IMG/VR virus record: IMGVR_UViG_3300044611_001552
Span: 79,467-143,466 of that record
Source: a virus
DNA length: 64,000 nucleotides
Strand: one strand, 5' to 3'
Shown: piece after piece, positions 21,240-31,414 of the stretch
Position numbering within the stretch: position 1 is the stretch's first letter
How the letters are laid out: each line of letters begins with the position of its first letter
The notes under the pieces: model-generated
Told to the model about the DNA's origin: nothing
What the model saw: only the letters and a program-made list of their open reading frames with translations
Database searches by the model: none
Translations under genes and position numbers: made by a program

Positions 21240-23858
21240 ATGAAAAATAAATTACCTTCTTATATAGATTCATATTCTTTTGGTTCTAGAAAAATATATT
21301 CTGATTTAATAATAGAGGCAAAAAGAGATAAAAGAAATATATCTGATATAGCTAAAAAGTTGGTCAACTCAAGTGCCTTAAATAGGTATGTTGGGATAGG
21401 TGTTCAACCCTATACAAATGGAAGCGTTGATACATTTATTGACTTTTTTAGAAATATGAATATTGAAACAGTAAACTACTTTGATTCAATGAATCTTATA
21501 GGTTCAACTCTTAATAGTATGATTGATGTTCTTGGTTCCGAAGTCGCAAAACTGGAAAAAAATATTAAAGAATTAGAAATATATGTTGATAATTTTTCTT
21601 TTATTTCTGGAGAAGATGACTTATTTAATGGATCTTTTGTAGAGACTTTTTCTGATGATTCTAATTTGTTTAAAAATGATAATTATTTTGAAAGATATAA
21701 AGATAGAGATGGATCTTATTTTCTAGACAATGAAATAGCAATGGTAGATGTTGTTTCTGGAACCATGAAAAATGGAAACAGTTTTTTAACTGTACAAAAA
21801 AATCCAACTATAAAAGACTATAAAAATAATTACAGTTCGTACATATCTTCTTCTTCTAGTTTAGAAAATATGTTTTCTGATAACTCTTTTAAATCATGGA
21901 ATGTAACAATCAAATCACCAACAATATTAAGATCTAGAATTACAGATTTTGAATCTGATGTTGGCTATGATTACTCACAGATATCTGGAGCAAATGCTAG
22001 CGTTGTGTTTGACTTTGATTCAACACAAAGAATAAACTGCATTAGAGTAGCGCCAAATATGGGTGTAGACTTTCAGGTAGTACAAGTTATTCTATATCCA
22101 CTGGGGATAGATCAAGGTAATAAAACATTGGTTTTAGATTCTCCTATTTTGGTAGATTCTGTTAAAGATATTTCTTTTGAAGAAAGAACAGTTAAATCTG
22201 TTAAACTAATTTTTAATCAACCAAGATATAAAAGAATACAACTAACCGCTTCTTCCTCAGAACAACAGGCAAAAATATTCAATGATTACATATCTAAAAT
22301 AAGAGAAGCTAGAAAAAATAGTCACGACAAACTCCAAGATATTGTTTATTCATATTTTTTAATAAGAAATAATATAGCGTATCAAAATAGTGACCCAAGA
22401 TATGTGCAGACAATGTATACATATAGATACCCATGTTCTGAAACAGAGCCAGTTTATGGGTCTTTAAGTGAATTTTTATCTGATAAAAAATCATTCATAG
22501 AATTAGATGCTAAAAACAAGTTTAGTTCAAACAACCCAGTAACTATTTTCGTTGAATCAATTGTTTCATATGTTCTTGGCTCCAAGTATAGAATGTCTCC
22601 ATCGGTTTATATATCAACTAAAAATTCTTTTAATCCATTAAAAGTTTCAGATATTGATCATAACGGAGCGCTTCCTATCTCTGGTTACAATCAACCATAT
22701 TCCCAATCTTCACATAGTGAATCTCAAATGATAGCAACCTCTAGCCTATCTGATCTGCATGGCCAATTATTCAATAATGATATAACTGGATCTTACGAAT
22801 ACTCAATGTCAATTAAAAGTATTAAATTTGGTAGCGTAATTAACAGTTCACCTTCAAACTCAAATGTTGGAAATAATCTGAGGCAGTCAAAAACATTCTT
22901 TATTTCAAGAAGAATACAAACTGGTGGCTATATAGGAGCGCTAAAAATTAAGTCAGTTAATGAAATTCCTAAATCAACAAATTCAAATCTAGACTTAAAA
23001 GATACTGCATCAATAGAATACTCTGTGACTATCGCACAAGATGCTTCAGAAGACTCCGCTTGGATTCCCATTCTTCCGTATGGGGAAAACTCCGTAACGA
23101 CAGAAATGCTGATGCCTACCCTAGGAAACGGTAGGTGTAGACTAAGATTTGCAGCAGTTTTTTCTAGCCTTATTGTTTACGAAAACGGAAAAAGAATACC
23201 AATGTCTAGGATGGCAGCAGACGGAACATCTTTTGGTAGGATAATTACAATATCATCTTTTGACCCATCTAAAACATACATTGCTAGTTACAAGGTTGAT
23301 AGACAGATAACTGATCCAAACATAGTAGATTTTTCTTTAGTTTCTGGTCAAGCTTTTTATTCTAGAATAATATTTGATGAGAATGGCACAGGAGAACCAT
23401 TGTCTACTCAGGGTTCAGAAAATAAAGCAACCCTTACATATGATCCTTATATAGATTATTCAAAGTTTTCAGTAGATTATTCATATTCTGATGTAACTGG
23501 AATGAATTATAATGGCACTAGAGATCAATATCGTCCTGTGCAAGTTAAGTTAGAAAATGGATCTTACGCAATCAATTTAACTAACTATCTTCCAAATAGA
23601 AATGTAAAATATGCACTGCCTAGCTTGGGAAGTTCTCAAATATACTTTATTCAGCAGGGGCGAAATCTGGTTTTTAGTCAATCTGTTAAAAACTTTAGGG
23701 CAATATATGAATATATTCCAGAAAATATGAGATACAAAATTGTAATAAGAAGTTTTGATAGCGATATAGAATCAAGCGCGTACGTAGATAATTTTGTGTT
23801 AAAATATCAGATTAAGAAAACAGATAGTTTTTCTGACAAACTCTTGAAAGTAGTATAA
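21240..23858 (+). CDS. Large tail protein with discoidin-like domain
   Basis: 872 residues; ATG 21240 lies one base after the previous stop and is preferred to an upstream TTG that overlaps the preceding gene. The N-terminus is charged with a possible short coiled coil near residues 95-120 (L-G-S-E-V-A-K-L-E-K-N-I-K-E-L). Residues about 255-345 show a beta-sandwich pattern (I-N-C-I-R-V-A-P ... I-S-F-E-E-R-T-V-K-S-V-K-L-I-F-N-Q) also found in the next gene, reminiscent of F5/8 type C carbohydrate-binding modules. It is likely a tail or fibre subunit. I see no enzymatic motif. Confidence 0.55.
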   Translation: MKNKLPSYIDSYSFGSRKIYSDLIIEAKRDKRNISDIAKKLVNSSALNRYVGIGVQPYTNGSVDTFIDFFRNMNIETVNYFDSMNLIGSTLNSMIDVLGSEVAKLEKNIKELEIYVDNFSFISGEDDLFNGSFVETFSDDSNLFKNDNYFERYKDRDGSYFLDNEIAMVDVVSGTMKNGNSFLTVQKNPTIKDYKNNYSSYISSSSSLENMFSDNSFKSWNVTIKSPTILRSRITDFESDVGYDYSQISGANASVVFDFDSTQRINCIRVAPNMGVDFQVVQVILYPLGIDQGNKTLVLDSPILVDSVKDISFEERTVKSVKLIFNQPRYKRIQLTASSSEQQAKIFNDYISKIREARKNSHDKLQDIVYSYFLIRNNIAYQNSDPRYVQTMYTYRYPCSETEPVYGSLSEFLSDKKSFIELDAKNKFSSNNPVTIFVESIVSYVLGSKYRMSPSVYISTKNSFNPLKVSDIDHNGALPISGYNQPYSQSSHSESQMIATSSLSDLHGQLFNNDITGSYEYSMSIKSIKFGSVINSSPSNSNVGNNLRQSKTFFISRRIQTGGYIGALKIKSVNEIPKSTNSNLDLKDTASIEYSVTIAQDASEDSAWIPILPYGENSVTTEMLMPTLGNGRCRLRFAAVFSSLIVYENGKRIPMSRMAADGTSFGRIITISSFDPSKTYIASYKVDRQITDPNIVDFSLVSGQAFYSRIIFDENGTGEPLSTQGSENKATLTYDPYIDYSKFSVDYSYSDVTGMNYNGTRDQYRPVQVKLENGSYAINLTNYLPNRNVKYALPSLGSSQIYFIQQGRNLVFSQSVKNFRAIYEYIPENMRYKIVIRSFDSDIESSAYVDNFVLKYQIKKTDSFSDKLLKVV

Positions 23859-23861
23859 ATT

Positions 23862-26439
23862 ATGGCACAAGTATCACCAAATACGTCAACATATGATTCA
23901 GCCGTATATAAGATTTCAAATTTTTTTGATAGATATTATAATAATGAATTTAAAACTCATGAAGATTTTATTAACGAATATCAAAAACTACTAAGTGAAG
24001 TCGAAGGTGCAGCTTCGGGGGTTATAACTCAGTACAATCCGCTGGTTAGGCGGACAGGTTCCGACCTCAAATCAAATATTAAAATACTCAGCAGATATTA
24101 CAGCGGATTCCGCCATAGTTTCCAGGCAGATAGATTACCTAGCTGCTAAAACAATTTCTGCATACAATCTTTTTAGTTCTGAGATAGCTAAAGAATCTAA
24201 TTTTCTTGAAAAAATAAATTCAAAAGTAAAAGTATTACAATTATACTCAAAGAGTTTTAGTGACGACGTGTATTACTATGGGGACTCATTTGATAACTTA
24301 GAAAAAGTTGATACTACCACTAATTACAGTATGCCGATAGCTGATGTGGTAAACGGATCACTTTCCCTTCCTGTCGTAGCAGGATCAAAATGGGCTGCAG
24401 ACAATGTTTATATTAAAGAAAAAGACCAAAATAATAATATAGTATCAAATGGCATTTTAGGGAATAGCCATATGGCTTATTTTAATGGCCAACAAAGTTC
24501 AACTACGCTACCTCAAACGGCTTCTGAATATAAGTACTTCTTTGAAAGAACACTATCTTCATCTGTTACAGACGCAATCAGAGATGATTCACCAAATACA
24601 TATTTTGAATACGAAAAATTTAATATATCAAATTTAAATGGATCTGATTTTGATTATGAGTTTAAACACAGAAACATTATTAATAATCAAAATACATTTA
24701 TTCCATGGTCTACTAATGATAACAGCCCACTTGTTATGGAACTTGTCTTAGAAAAAAGAAGTCCATATATAGCTAACTCTATAAAGGTGACGCCATTTTT
24801 TGGCCATGAAGAATCTGCGGTTCAGTCAATCTTACTAAAAGAAGTCAATGTATATACTTCTGACTCAAGTTTTCCTCAAGTAGAAAATGTTTTACAAAAA
24901 CCAATAAACATAGGTTCATCTGTAGTCCCTGCCGCAGATGTTGATATTAACTATTATTTTTTTAAAGAAGCTAATATAGATTTTTCAGAAAGAAGAGTAT
25001 CAAAAATATCATTAAAGTTTGAACAAAGCCAATCCGTAGGCGTAACAATCAAACATGTTTACTGGGATGTTTCTTCTGTTAGAACAAGTTACCAATTTCA
25101 ATTAGATGAAACAATTAGATTAAACAGGCAAAACATAAACCTGACATCGGCAGTAAGTTTAATACCAAATACAAGATCATCCTGGTCGGCAAATGCAAGA
25201 TTTAATCCAAACTTAGTGTATGCAGATCCAAAAGTTTCAGAAGTATCTGGTATAGAAAACTCTGTTTCAAGATTAATGAACCCAATCGCCAATACCATAT
25301 TTAATCAAATATCAACAAATTTAACTCAAGCAGTTTCTATCATCGCTAAAAAAGAAGTTGTTTATGATTATTATGTTATGAAAGTTTTAGACAAAAGAAC
25401 TGGAACAACCGCAAACCCTGTTTACAAATATCTAGAAATTCCAGACTCAAGTGGAATAGGCTTCAAGCCGATTACAACAGGAACGGTTATTCCTTTTCCG
25501 GGAGCAACACCAGTAACGGAATGGCAATACGAATTATCTTTAGCTCCCAGCGGTGCAACTCCTTTTGTTACTTGGTGGCCAGCAACGCATAAGTTATACG
25601 GCAATACTGCAATTAGAGAAGAAACAAAGAAGTTTCTGTCATCTACTGACATAAACGATCCAGTAATTGGTTCAAGACTTTTACCATACGCCGCAACTCC
25701 AAACTACGCATCAATTGCAGCTACCCCATATCAAAATTTTGGAATTACCGAAGAAGCTTTTGACTGGTGGATGACAAAGTATAAACTTACAGGAGTGCAT
25801 AAACAAGACTTCTATAAAGGTACCGCAACCCCAGCATACTACTTGGGAAATTACAAAGTTACAGACAGCGAAATATTGTCAGAAAAACAACAGGTAGTAG
25901 CTAATCCGAATTTTATTTATAATATAAATTTAAATAAAAAGTACGAGATATTAAAAGATGGAGATATATACAATGGCCAAAGATTGAATGTAAGAAGATG
26001 GTCAATTGGATTAAGGGATCTTAAAATACAAAGCAATTCTTATCAAACAATGGCAGAAGTTATATCTAAACCATTTAACTTTCCATATCCAATAGAGTTT
26101 TTAATGCTTAACTCAGAATACTTTATACCAGCTGAGTACGCTTCGCAGCAAATAAATCAAAACAATAGGTACTTGTCTTACTATATATCAATAGATGATG
26201 GTGGCGAATGGCTGCCAATATCTCCTGTTGAAGATCCTTTTAATCAATCTATACCAGAAATATACGCGTTTGGTCAAAATGCTTCCGCAGAAACAAGAAT
26301 ACCAGGAGTTGCGTATGTTTTAAATACTCCTAACATAACATCTGTTAGAGTAAAAATCCAGATAGAAAGACCATCTTTTGTAAGTGGAACTCCAATTGTA
26401 AAATCATACCAGTTGGCAGCAAAGGTTAAAAGATCATGA
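23862..26439 (+). CDS. Large tail protein, paralogue of neighbours (one +1 shift)
   Basis: ATG 23862, shift at 24051, stop 26437-26439: 858 residues. Between the shift and the next ATG (24268) the +1 frame encodes over 70 good residues with no start codon, so a separate downstream gene would lose them. Residues about 305-395 repeat the discoidin-like pattern of the upstream gene (A-N-S-I-K-V-T-P ... I-D-F-S-E-R-R-V-S-K-I-S-L-K-F-E-Q). Five ATP tripeptides cluster at nucleotides 25500-25830. The C-terminus (V-R-V-K-I-Q-I-E-R-P ... K-S-Y-Q-L) resembles that of the following gene. It is likely a fibre or baseplate-peripheral protein. Confidence 0.6.
24051..24054 (+). other. +1 frameshift site CGGA (858-residue tail gene)
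   Basis: In-frame CGG after AGG, at codon 64. The unshifted frame stops at 24149. Skipping the C gives GGA CAG GTT CCG ACC, opening a frame that runs 2.4 kb. Confidence 0.88.
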
Positions 26440-28656
26440 TAGAAGATATTCAAAAAAGAAGATTCCTTAATAATCTCTATAAACTCGCGTATGCCTACGG
26501 AAATAGAATAGATGAAGAAACCGTAAAGGATGAGTATGCGGCTTATTTTAGACAAAATCCACCTGGTGCGCCCATGTCATTGGAGCCAGAAAATTTAAGA
26601 TCACAAAATATAATAAACATAGACTTCATTAACCATATGATGGCTATGTCTATATTTAATATGGACGTACTTTATGATGCAGTGTTTGAATCAGTTGAAG
26701 ATCTATTTTCAATAGTTACTTCTTTAAACGCAAGGATAGACTCCCTTAGGTCTAGAAGAGCTTCTTTAGAGAATAAAATAGATGATCATATATTTTCTAT
26801 TACCAATAGTGATGGATACTTTGCTTCTATATCTGAGCAGTTCACAGATTTAAGTGGAATTGATACAAAATTTTCAAATGCGTTCTTTGATCAGGATGCT
26901 AGATGCGTAACACTCCCCGTTATTGCATCAAGCCGGATTTAACAATTTTGGAAACAATACATCTAGATCTAACGATGTTTCTTATTCAATCTATTTAAAT
27001 GGAACCGTTGTACAACAGTCTGCCCCAGCTGGGCAAACATCATCATTAATGTTTGATGGACTATCAGACACATACTGGACAAGTACATATGCAGCAACAA
27101 GCCCAGGAGTAGTCACTCTTAAGCTAGACGTTAGATCACTTTCTGCGTCAGCAATATCAAAGATATATGGAAGACTTGTTTCAGAAAAGCCTTCAAAAAT
27201 AATTTTACAAATAGCAGACTCCACAACAAATACTGGAGAACCAAAAGTTTTCACAGCACAATCAGAAGAAGATCATGATAATTTTGTCTTTAATTTTCAA
27301 AGCACAACGTTAAGTTCAATATCAATTTTTATTATAAAAAACGAACCAGATAGAATGGTCACATCTTCTGGCTCAACCGTCTATGAGTATGATTTTTCAA
27401 TCAGGGAACTCGCAATATCAGGACCATATTATGATACTTCGGCAACATATGTGTCATACCCAATTACAATTAACTCTACTGATAACACTAAATATACAAT
27501 TGATAGGGTCTCTCTTGACGCACAAGTTCAGTCCGGTTTACAGAGTTCTATAGATTTCTTTATCGCCCAAGATAATCCAGACGCTTTAACTGTAGATGAT
27601 TTTGATTGGAGACCAATTTCTCCAGAAAACTTTGCTAACAAAATTAATCCAAACTTTATTGATTTTAATGGATCTAATTTAGAATATTTAAATATAGTGA
27701 ACTCAAGCAGTGTTGGATCTTCAGCTAGAAACATCCAATATTTTGACGAAAGTCCAACAAGAAATATTCCTGGCTTTGAGAATATATCTTTATATAGAAT
27801 AGCAAAACTTAATTCAGAAAAAGATTACATAGAACCAATCATACTAGAAGGAACTAACAGATACTCATGGTATAGGGTTCCTTATATCCAGGGATTATCT
27901 AGAGATAATCAAAGATGGAAGAATCAGATTCTAAGTGGAGCAGATACTACAGTGCAGGTAATAGAATCCAATAATACAATTTCAAGTTCAAGCTCTTTCT
28001 GGACAGCTCCCAACCTGGATTCTGGGGGAAGCGTATATATATCATTAGATATTTTATGTCCACAGGACATTACTTTTGAAAAAACATTTTCAAAAGATGA
28101 TCAAAATTCATCTTTGTGGGATGTTTCAATATACCTAAATGGAAGCCTTATTTCTACCATATCAAACCAGATAAACACTGCAAATATATTGTGGAATCTT
28201 AAAAAAGGAAAAAATAATATAGCAATATTAATTGATGCAGCACCAAAAAATGCTGGCGAAACATACGGTGGACTAAGTGGATCTATTACCTTGTTACAGC
28301 AAGCCAGAATAAATCAGTATGGTTACATATATCAAAATTATCTGTCTAGTATAAATAAGTATATGTTAAGAGATAGTAATTCAGTTCTAAATAATGTTTT
28401 TTCTATTATAGAAATAGATACAGAAAAATATATAGTTTCTAATAAAAAGATTCTTCCAGATTCAAGAATATATTTTTATAATAATAATTCTACTTTTAAT
28501 ACAGTAAATTCAATTAGAGTTAAAGCAGAAATGAGAAGGCCATTAAGGGATTCTAAATCAACCCCAATGCTAACTTCTTATAGACTAAAATTTAAGAGAT
28601 CAGAAACTATAGCAGATTCAATATCTATATCTGCATCTGATGCATTCGGAGGATAA
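26436..28656 (+). CDS. Large tail protein with coiled coil (one +1 shift)
   Basis: ATG 26436 overlaps the previous stop (ATGA); with a shift at 26934 the product has 739 residues. Residues about 80-125 form a heptad-rich segment (V-E-D-L-F-S-I-V-T-S-L-N-A-R-I-D-S-L) typical of a trimeric fibre shaft or attachment coil. After the shift the protein is beta-rich, starting F-N-N-F-G-N-N. The C-terminal end (S-I-R-V-K-A-E-M-R-R-P ... L-T-S-Y-R-L-K-F-K-R-S) matches the end of the preceding gene, supporting a paralogous set. Function beyond structure is not visible. Confidence 0.6.
26934..26937 (+). other. +1 frameshift site CGGA (739-residue tail gene)
   Basis: In-frame CGG after AGC, at codon 167. 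Unshifted reading meets TAA two codons later (26940-26942). Skipping the C gives GGA TTT AAC AAT and 570 further codons. Confidence 0.88.
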
Positions 28657-28658
28657 TC

Positions 28659-29051
28659 ATGTCACCATATATGTATAACGAATTCGATAACACAAAAAAC
28701 ATTGTACAGCCTCAATTTATTAGATATAGAAATATTTATAGGGGCCCAAGAAATAGTCAAAAAGAAAATTTAGAACAAGATTCTTTTATCCAAGATGTTG
28801 AAAAGTTAAAAAAAAGAATAGTAAATGCCGAAGGAATCATAAAAACAATGACAGCTGCCTTCTACTTCCATAAAGCAGCTACGCCTAATACTTTAGACTC
28901 AACTCCATTTTTTTCGGCTAGTTTTTGGTACTATAATGACGAATCTCAAACTCCAGAAATTAATGGATCTACTTTAACTTTAAGTGACACAGTGGAGATA
29001 TCTAGCAGACTTTTTAGAATTATGAAGAAAATAAATAGAATGGAAAATTAG
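28659..29051 (+). CDS. Small tail-associated protein
   Basis: 130 residues, two bases after the previous stop, with GGAGG at 28650-28654 as a likely ribosome-binding site. The N-terminal half is charged with a helical segment (V-E-K-L-K-K-R-I-V-N-A-E-G-I-I). The middle contains AATP, DSTP and QTP tripeptides like those of the giant protein at 10573, within a short Phe/Tyr-rich stretch. I do not recognise the family. Context suggests an adaptor or chaperone of the tail fibre complex. Confidence 0.5.
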   Translation: MSPYMYNEFDNTKNIVQPQFIRYRNIYRGPRNSQKENLEQDSFIQDVEKLKKRIVNAEGIIKTMTAAFYFHKAATPNTLDSTPFFSASFWYYNDESQTPEINGSTLTLSDTVEISSRLFRIMKKINRMEN

Positions 29052-29060
29052 GAGACCAAA

Positions 29061-30332
29061 ATGGTTGATAAAATAACTACACAGAAAAGAACCAACCAGT
29101 ACGGTGGAAACTATTCTAGCGACGAATATAACGCAAGAGTGGAAGAGAATTATCAAGATCTTGTTTATTTATACAATAAATATAATTTAATAGATAAAAA
29201 AATAAATGATTATTTTGGAAGATTAGTTAAAGACCATATATTTTTAACGCAAGCAGTCAGAGATGCAGAAGACAGACTGAAGGCTTTAGAAGCCTCAGAA
29301 AAGATGCTGTCTATACATTCTATGTCTCAGATTGAAAACTCAAGGTTTGCTGGACTTACCAATTATGCGATACCAAATGCTGAGCAGTTAAGCTTTAACT
29401 CAATATATAACTTTATAACACTCCCATATGTTTCTGCCTCCTCTATATCAACCCTTAAATCGTACGCATCGGATGGAAAGCAAGTGGTTCCTGATTATAT
29501 TAACTTTAATATAGTCAGCAATTCAAACATAGATGCTCCAGGAGCCGTCTTGGATACAACCCCACCTTACTTTAGCCTATATGACACATACGACAAGGTT
29601 TGGTCAAGGTCGGTTATATCAGAAACTGCTGACCCACAAGGTGCAGGAATGTATTTTTATGTAAGAGTTCCACAAAATATTCCTAATCAAAAGATTAATA
29701 ATATAAGATTTACACCCTATCCAATAAACTCAGTAGACATCCTTTCTGTAGAGTATACAAAGAACCCTACAGCAACGTTATCTCAATCAGATGGTTGGAG
29801 ACCACTCAACGAACTTTCTTTATATAACGACGATACCAATGCTGTTGGGTACGTGGCTCCAGGTGGTTGGAATAGGGCTGTCAATTCAGACGCCGTGCTG
29901 GGTGCTGGACCATTATACTTTAATGTTAACATTCAACAGACAGACAACAGACCAGTCACAGCAGTTAGAATATTAATGAGACAGAGAAATTACTTTCAAG
30001 AAAACAACAAGTTCATATATACATATGGTCTTTCAGATCTTGACATCAGAGTCGATAAGTATTTGCCACAAGGCAAGGCTTTTATTAAATTTACTGCTCC
30101 AGAAAATACTTTAATTAATACTGTCTCAAGTGTAACCCCTAAGCTTTACAACGTTCCACTAAGTTTAATAGACCTATGCTTCGACTATAGGGTATTGTAT
30201 CCGACTTCTGGAGGAGGATATAGTGAGTCACCGCAGGGTGGATCATCTAGCATATGGGTTGAGGTAAGCCTGGCTCAGCTAGATGATGGAACAGTCCCCG
30301 TATTGTCTGATTTGATAATCAAATACACTTAA
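29061..30332 (+). CDS. Tail/fibre protein with N-terminal coiled coil
   Basis: 423 residues. Residues about 30-85 form a coiled-coil-like helix (Y-L-Y-N-K-Y-N-L-I-D-K-K-I, D-A-E-D-R-L-K-A-L-E-A-S), followed by a beta-rich body with N-N-I-R-F-T-P and V-D-I-L-S-V-E-Y strands resembling the discoidin-like pattern of the two upstream genes. The C-terminus (I-W-V-E-V-S-L-A-Q-L-D ... P-V-L-S-D-L-I-I-K-Y) resembles the paralogous ends of those genes. It closes the fibre cluster; a late promoter and a new transcript begin just downstream. Confidence 0.5.
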   Translation: MVDKITTQKRTNQYGGNYSSDEYNARVEENYQDLVYLYNKYNLIDKKINDYFGRLVKDHIFLTQAVRDAEDRLKALEASEKMLSIHSMSQIENSRFAGLTNYAIPNAEQLSFNSIYNFITLPYVSASSISTLKSYASDGKQVVPDYINFNIVSNSNIDAPGAVLDTTPPYFSLYDTYDKVWSRSVISETADPQGAGMYFYVRVPQNIPNQKINNIRFTPYPINSVDILSVEYTKNPTATLSQSDGWRPLNELSLYNDDTNAVGYVAPGGWNRAVNSDAVLGAGPLYFNVNIQQTDNRPVTAVRILMRQRNYFQENNKFIYTYGLSDLDIRVDKYLPQGKAFIKFTAPENTLINTVSSVTPKLYNVPLSLIDLCFDYRVLYPTSGGGYSESPQGGSSSIWVEVSLAQLDDGTVPVLSDLIIKYT

Positions 30333-30353
30333 TTCTAGGAAAATTGATTACTA

Positions 30354-30361
30354 TATAAATA
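30354..30361 (+). promoter_or_regulatory. T4-type late promoter (TATAAATA)
   Basis: Exact match to the T4 late promoter -10 consensus, in a 56-base intergenic gap, 28 bases upstream of an ATG with a strong Shine-Dalgarno. No -35 is expected for this class. Confidence 0.6.
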
Positions 30362-30388
30362 CAAATAACTTAACCACAAGGAGTTAAA

Positions 30389-31000
30389 ATGGCAACTTTT
30401 TACGTTGGGCCTAGACCAGTTCTCAAGGGTCGTAGCACAGCCGATATGGTAAACCCATATAAGGGTACGGCTGGAACATATTCTTTCTACCCCTTATTTG
30501 CTAAGGGCCTCCTTGATGGAGCCCCAGACAACCATTACGTACCTGGTACTGGAGAGCGTCCTGGTAATAGATTCCTTTCGCAAATATTTAATGGGACCAC
30601 TCTTTACATTCATCCATTATCTGGCACATTCCCTGATGGAACAGCCACATACGACGGTGCAAGATTTAAACCAAAAGAGTACAAGGGGTTAGATGGTGCA
30701 GTTGCGTTTCCATCTGGTTATGGCCATGCAGATCGTGTAACTGATTACAGCCTTTATAGCAATTACTTCTTTGATGGAGTAACTTCAGCAGAAATTTTTG
30801 CTGCCGGCTTTGGTCACGCAGCCAGAACAGAGGCACAAGGTGCTCCAGCTTCGTTTGGTGTATTTAGACCAACAGAGGCTCAGGGCGTAACAAGTTCTAA
30901 AATCTTTACAGATGGATATGGACAGGCAAATGAGACTGGTGAATATGGAAGAGAAAAAGTTCAAGAGTGGTACGGAGTTCCCTCAGCAAAAGCTCTTTAA
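30389..31000 (+). CDS. Abundant late structural protein with internal repeats
   Basis: 203 residues with an excellent Shine-Dalgarno (AAGGAG, 30379-30384) and its own late promoter, both implying high expression. The C-terminal half holds imperfect repeats of about 35-40 residues built on G-Y-G-H-A-D, G-F-G-H-A-A and G-Y-G-Q-A-N, two of them preceded by G-V-T-S-x-x-I-F. Codon usage is less AT-biased than in the fibre genes (CGT, CCT, GGC appear), fitting a highly translated gene. I do not recognise the family; a decoration, whisker or tail sheath-associated protein is plausible. Confidence 0.6.
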   Translation: MATFYVGPRPVLKGRSTADMVNPYKGTAGTYSFYPLFAKGLLDGAPDNHYVPGTGERPGNRFLSQIFNGTTLYIHPLSGTFPDGTATYDGARFKPKEYKGLDGAVAFPSGYGHADRVTDYSLYSNYFFDGVTSAEIFAAGFGHAARTEAQGAPASFGVFRPTEAQGVTSSKIFTDGYGQANETGEYGREKVQEWYGVPSAKAL

Positions 31001-31253
31001 TTATTATAAAACTCCTTTAGATCTTAAAAAAGATGACAGAGTTTCAGGAGCCTATGCCTGGTTAGCAATTGCTGGATTAGTAATCTGCTATGATACATAC
31101 GCAATAAAAACACAAAATGCCGAAACAATGACAAGGGCTTTTTGGAGAGCTACAGAATCTCCTCTTAAAGCAGCTTTGCCAATCATGGCATGGGGCGTTT
31201 TAACAGCTCATCTTTTAGCTGAAAAGAAAATAAGAAAAAGATTGTTTGGATAA
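30945..31253 (+). CDS. Small membrane protein
   Basis: The best start is ATG 30945, which overlaps the end of the repeat protein by 56 bases; ATGs at 30912 and 30918 would also be in frame. The product has 102 residues, with two hydrophobic segments near residues 38-55 (W-L-A-I-A-G-L-V-I-C-Y) and 78-96 (L-P-I-M-A-W-G-V-L-T-A-H) and a basic C-terminus (K-K-I-R-K-R-L). The topology would suit a small holin-like or membrane-remodelling phage protein, but no family is recognised. Confidence 0.5.
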   Translation: MEEKKFKSGTEFPQQKLFNYYKTPLDLKKDDRVSGAYAWLAIAGLVICYDTYAIKTQNAETMTRAFWRATESPLKAALPIMAWGVLTAHLLAEKKIRKRLFG

Positions 31254-31302
31254 TAGATCGTTACAATAGCAAATACAACATATGGGTCGCATGTTTTGTT
31301 GA

Positions 31303-31308
31303 TATAAT
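31303..31308 (+). promoter_or_regulatory. Candidate -10 box (TATAAT)
   Basis: Perfect TATAAT in the longest non-coding gap. No good -35 lies at 16-18 bases. An imperfect inverted repeat (ACAACAT / ATGTTTTG) sits just upstream at about 31276-31298. A terminator hairpin begins only 25 bases downstream. Confidence 0.4.
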
Positions 31309-31332
31309 AGTCAGCAAGGCGAGACCAGTAAT

Positions 31333-31366
31333 CAATCCCGTCAATTTTATGACGGGATTGTTCATT
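31333..31366. terminator. Rho-independent terminator between tail and metabolism regions
   Basis: Perfect 11-bp stem CAATCCCGTCA / TGACGGGATTG with loop ATTTTA, followed by TTCATTT. It marks the end of the structural operon. The gap 31254-31414 otherwise holds only the -10 box described above. Confidence 0.75.
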
Positions 31367-31414
31367 TAATGGGCAAGTTGATAGGTTTTTCTGGTTTTAG
31401 ATAGGTAGTAATAG

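Noticed and set aside
31254-31414. Possible tRNA in the longest gap
   Set aside because: The only strong hairpin is an 11-bp terminator; no cloverleaf or CCA-type end could be drawn.
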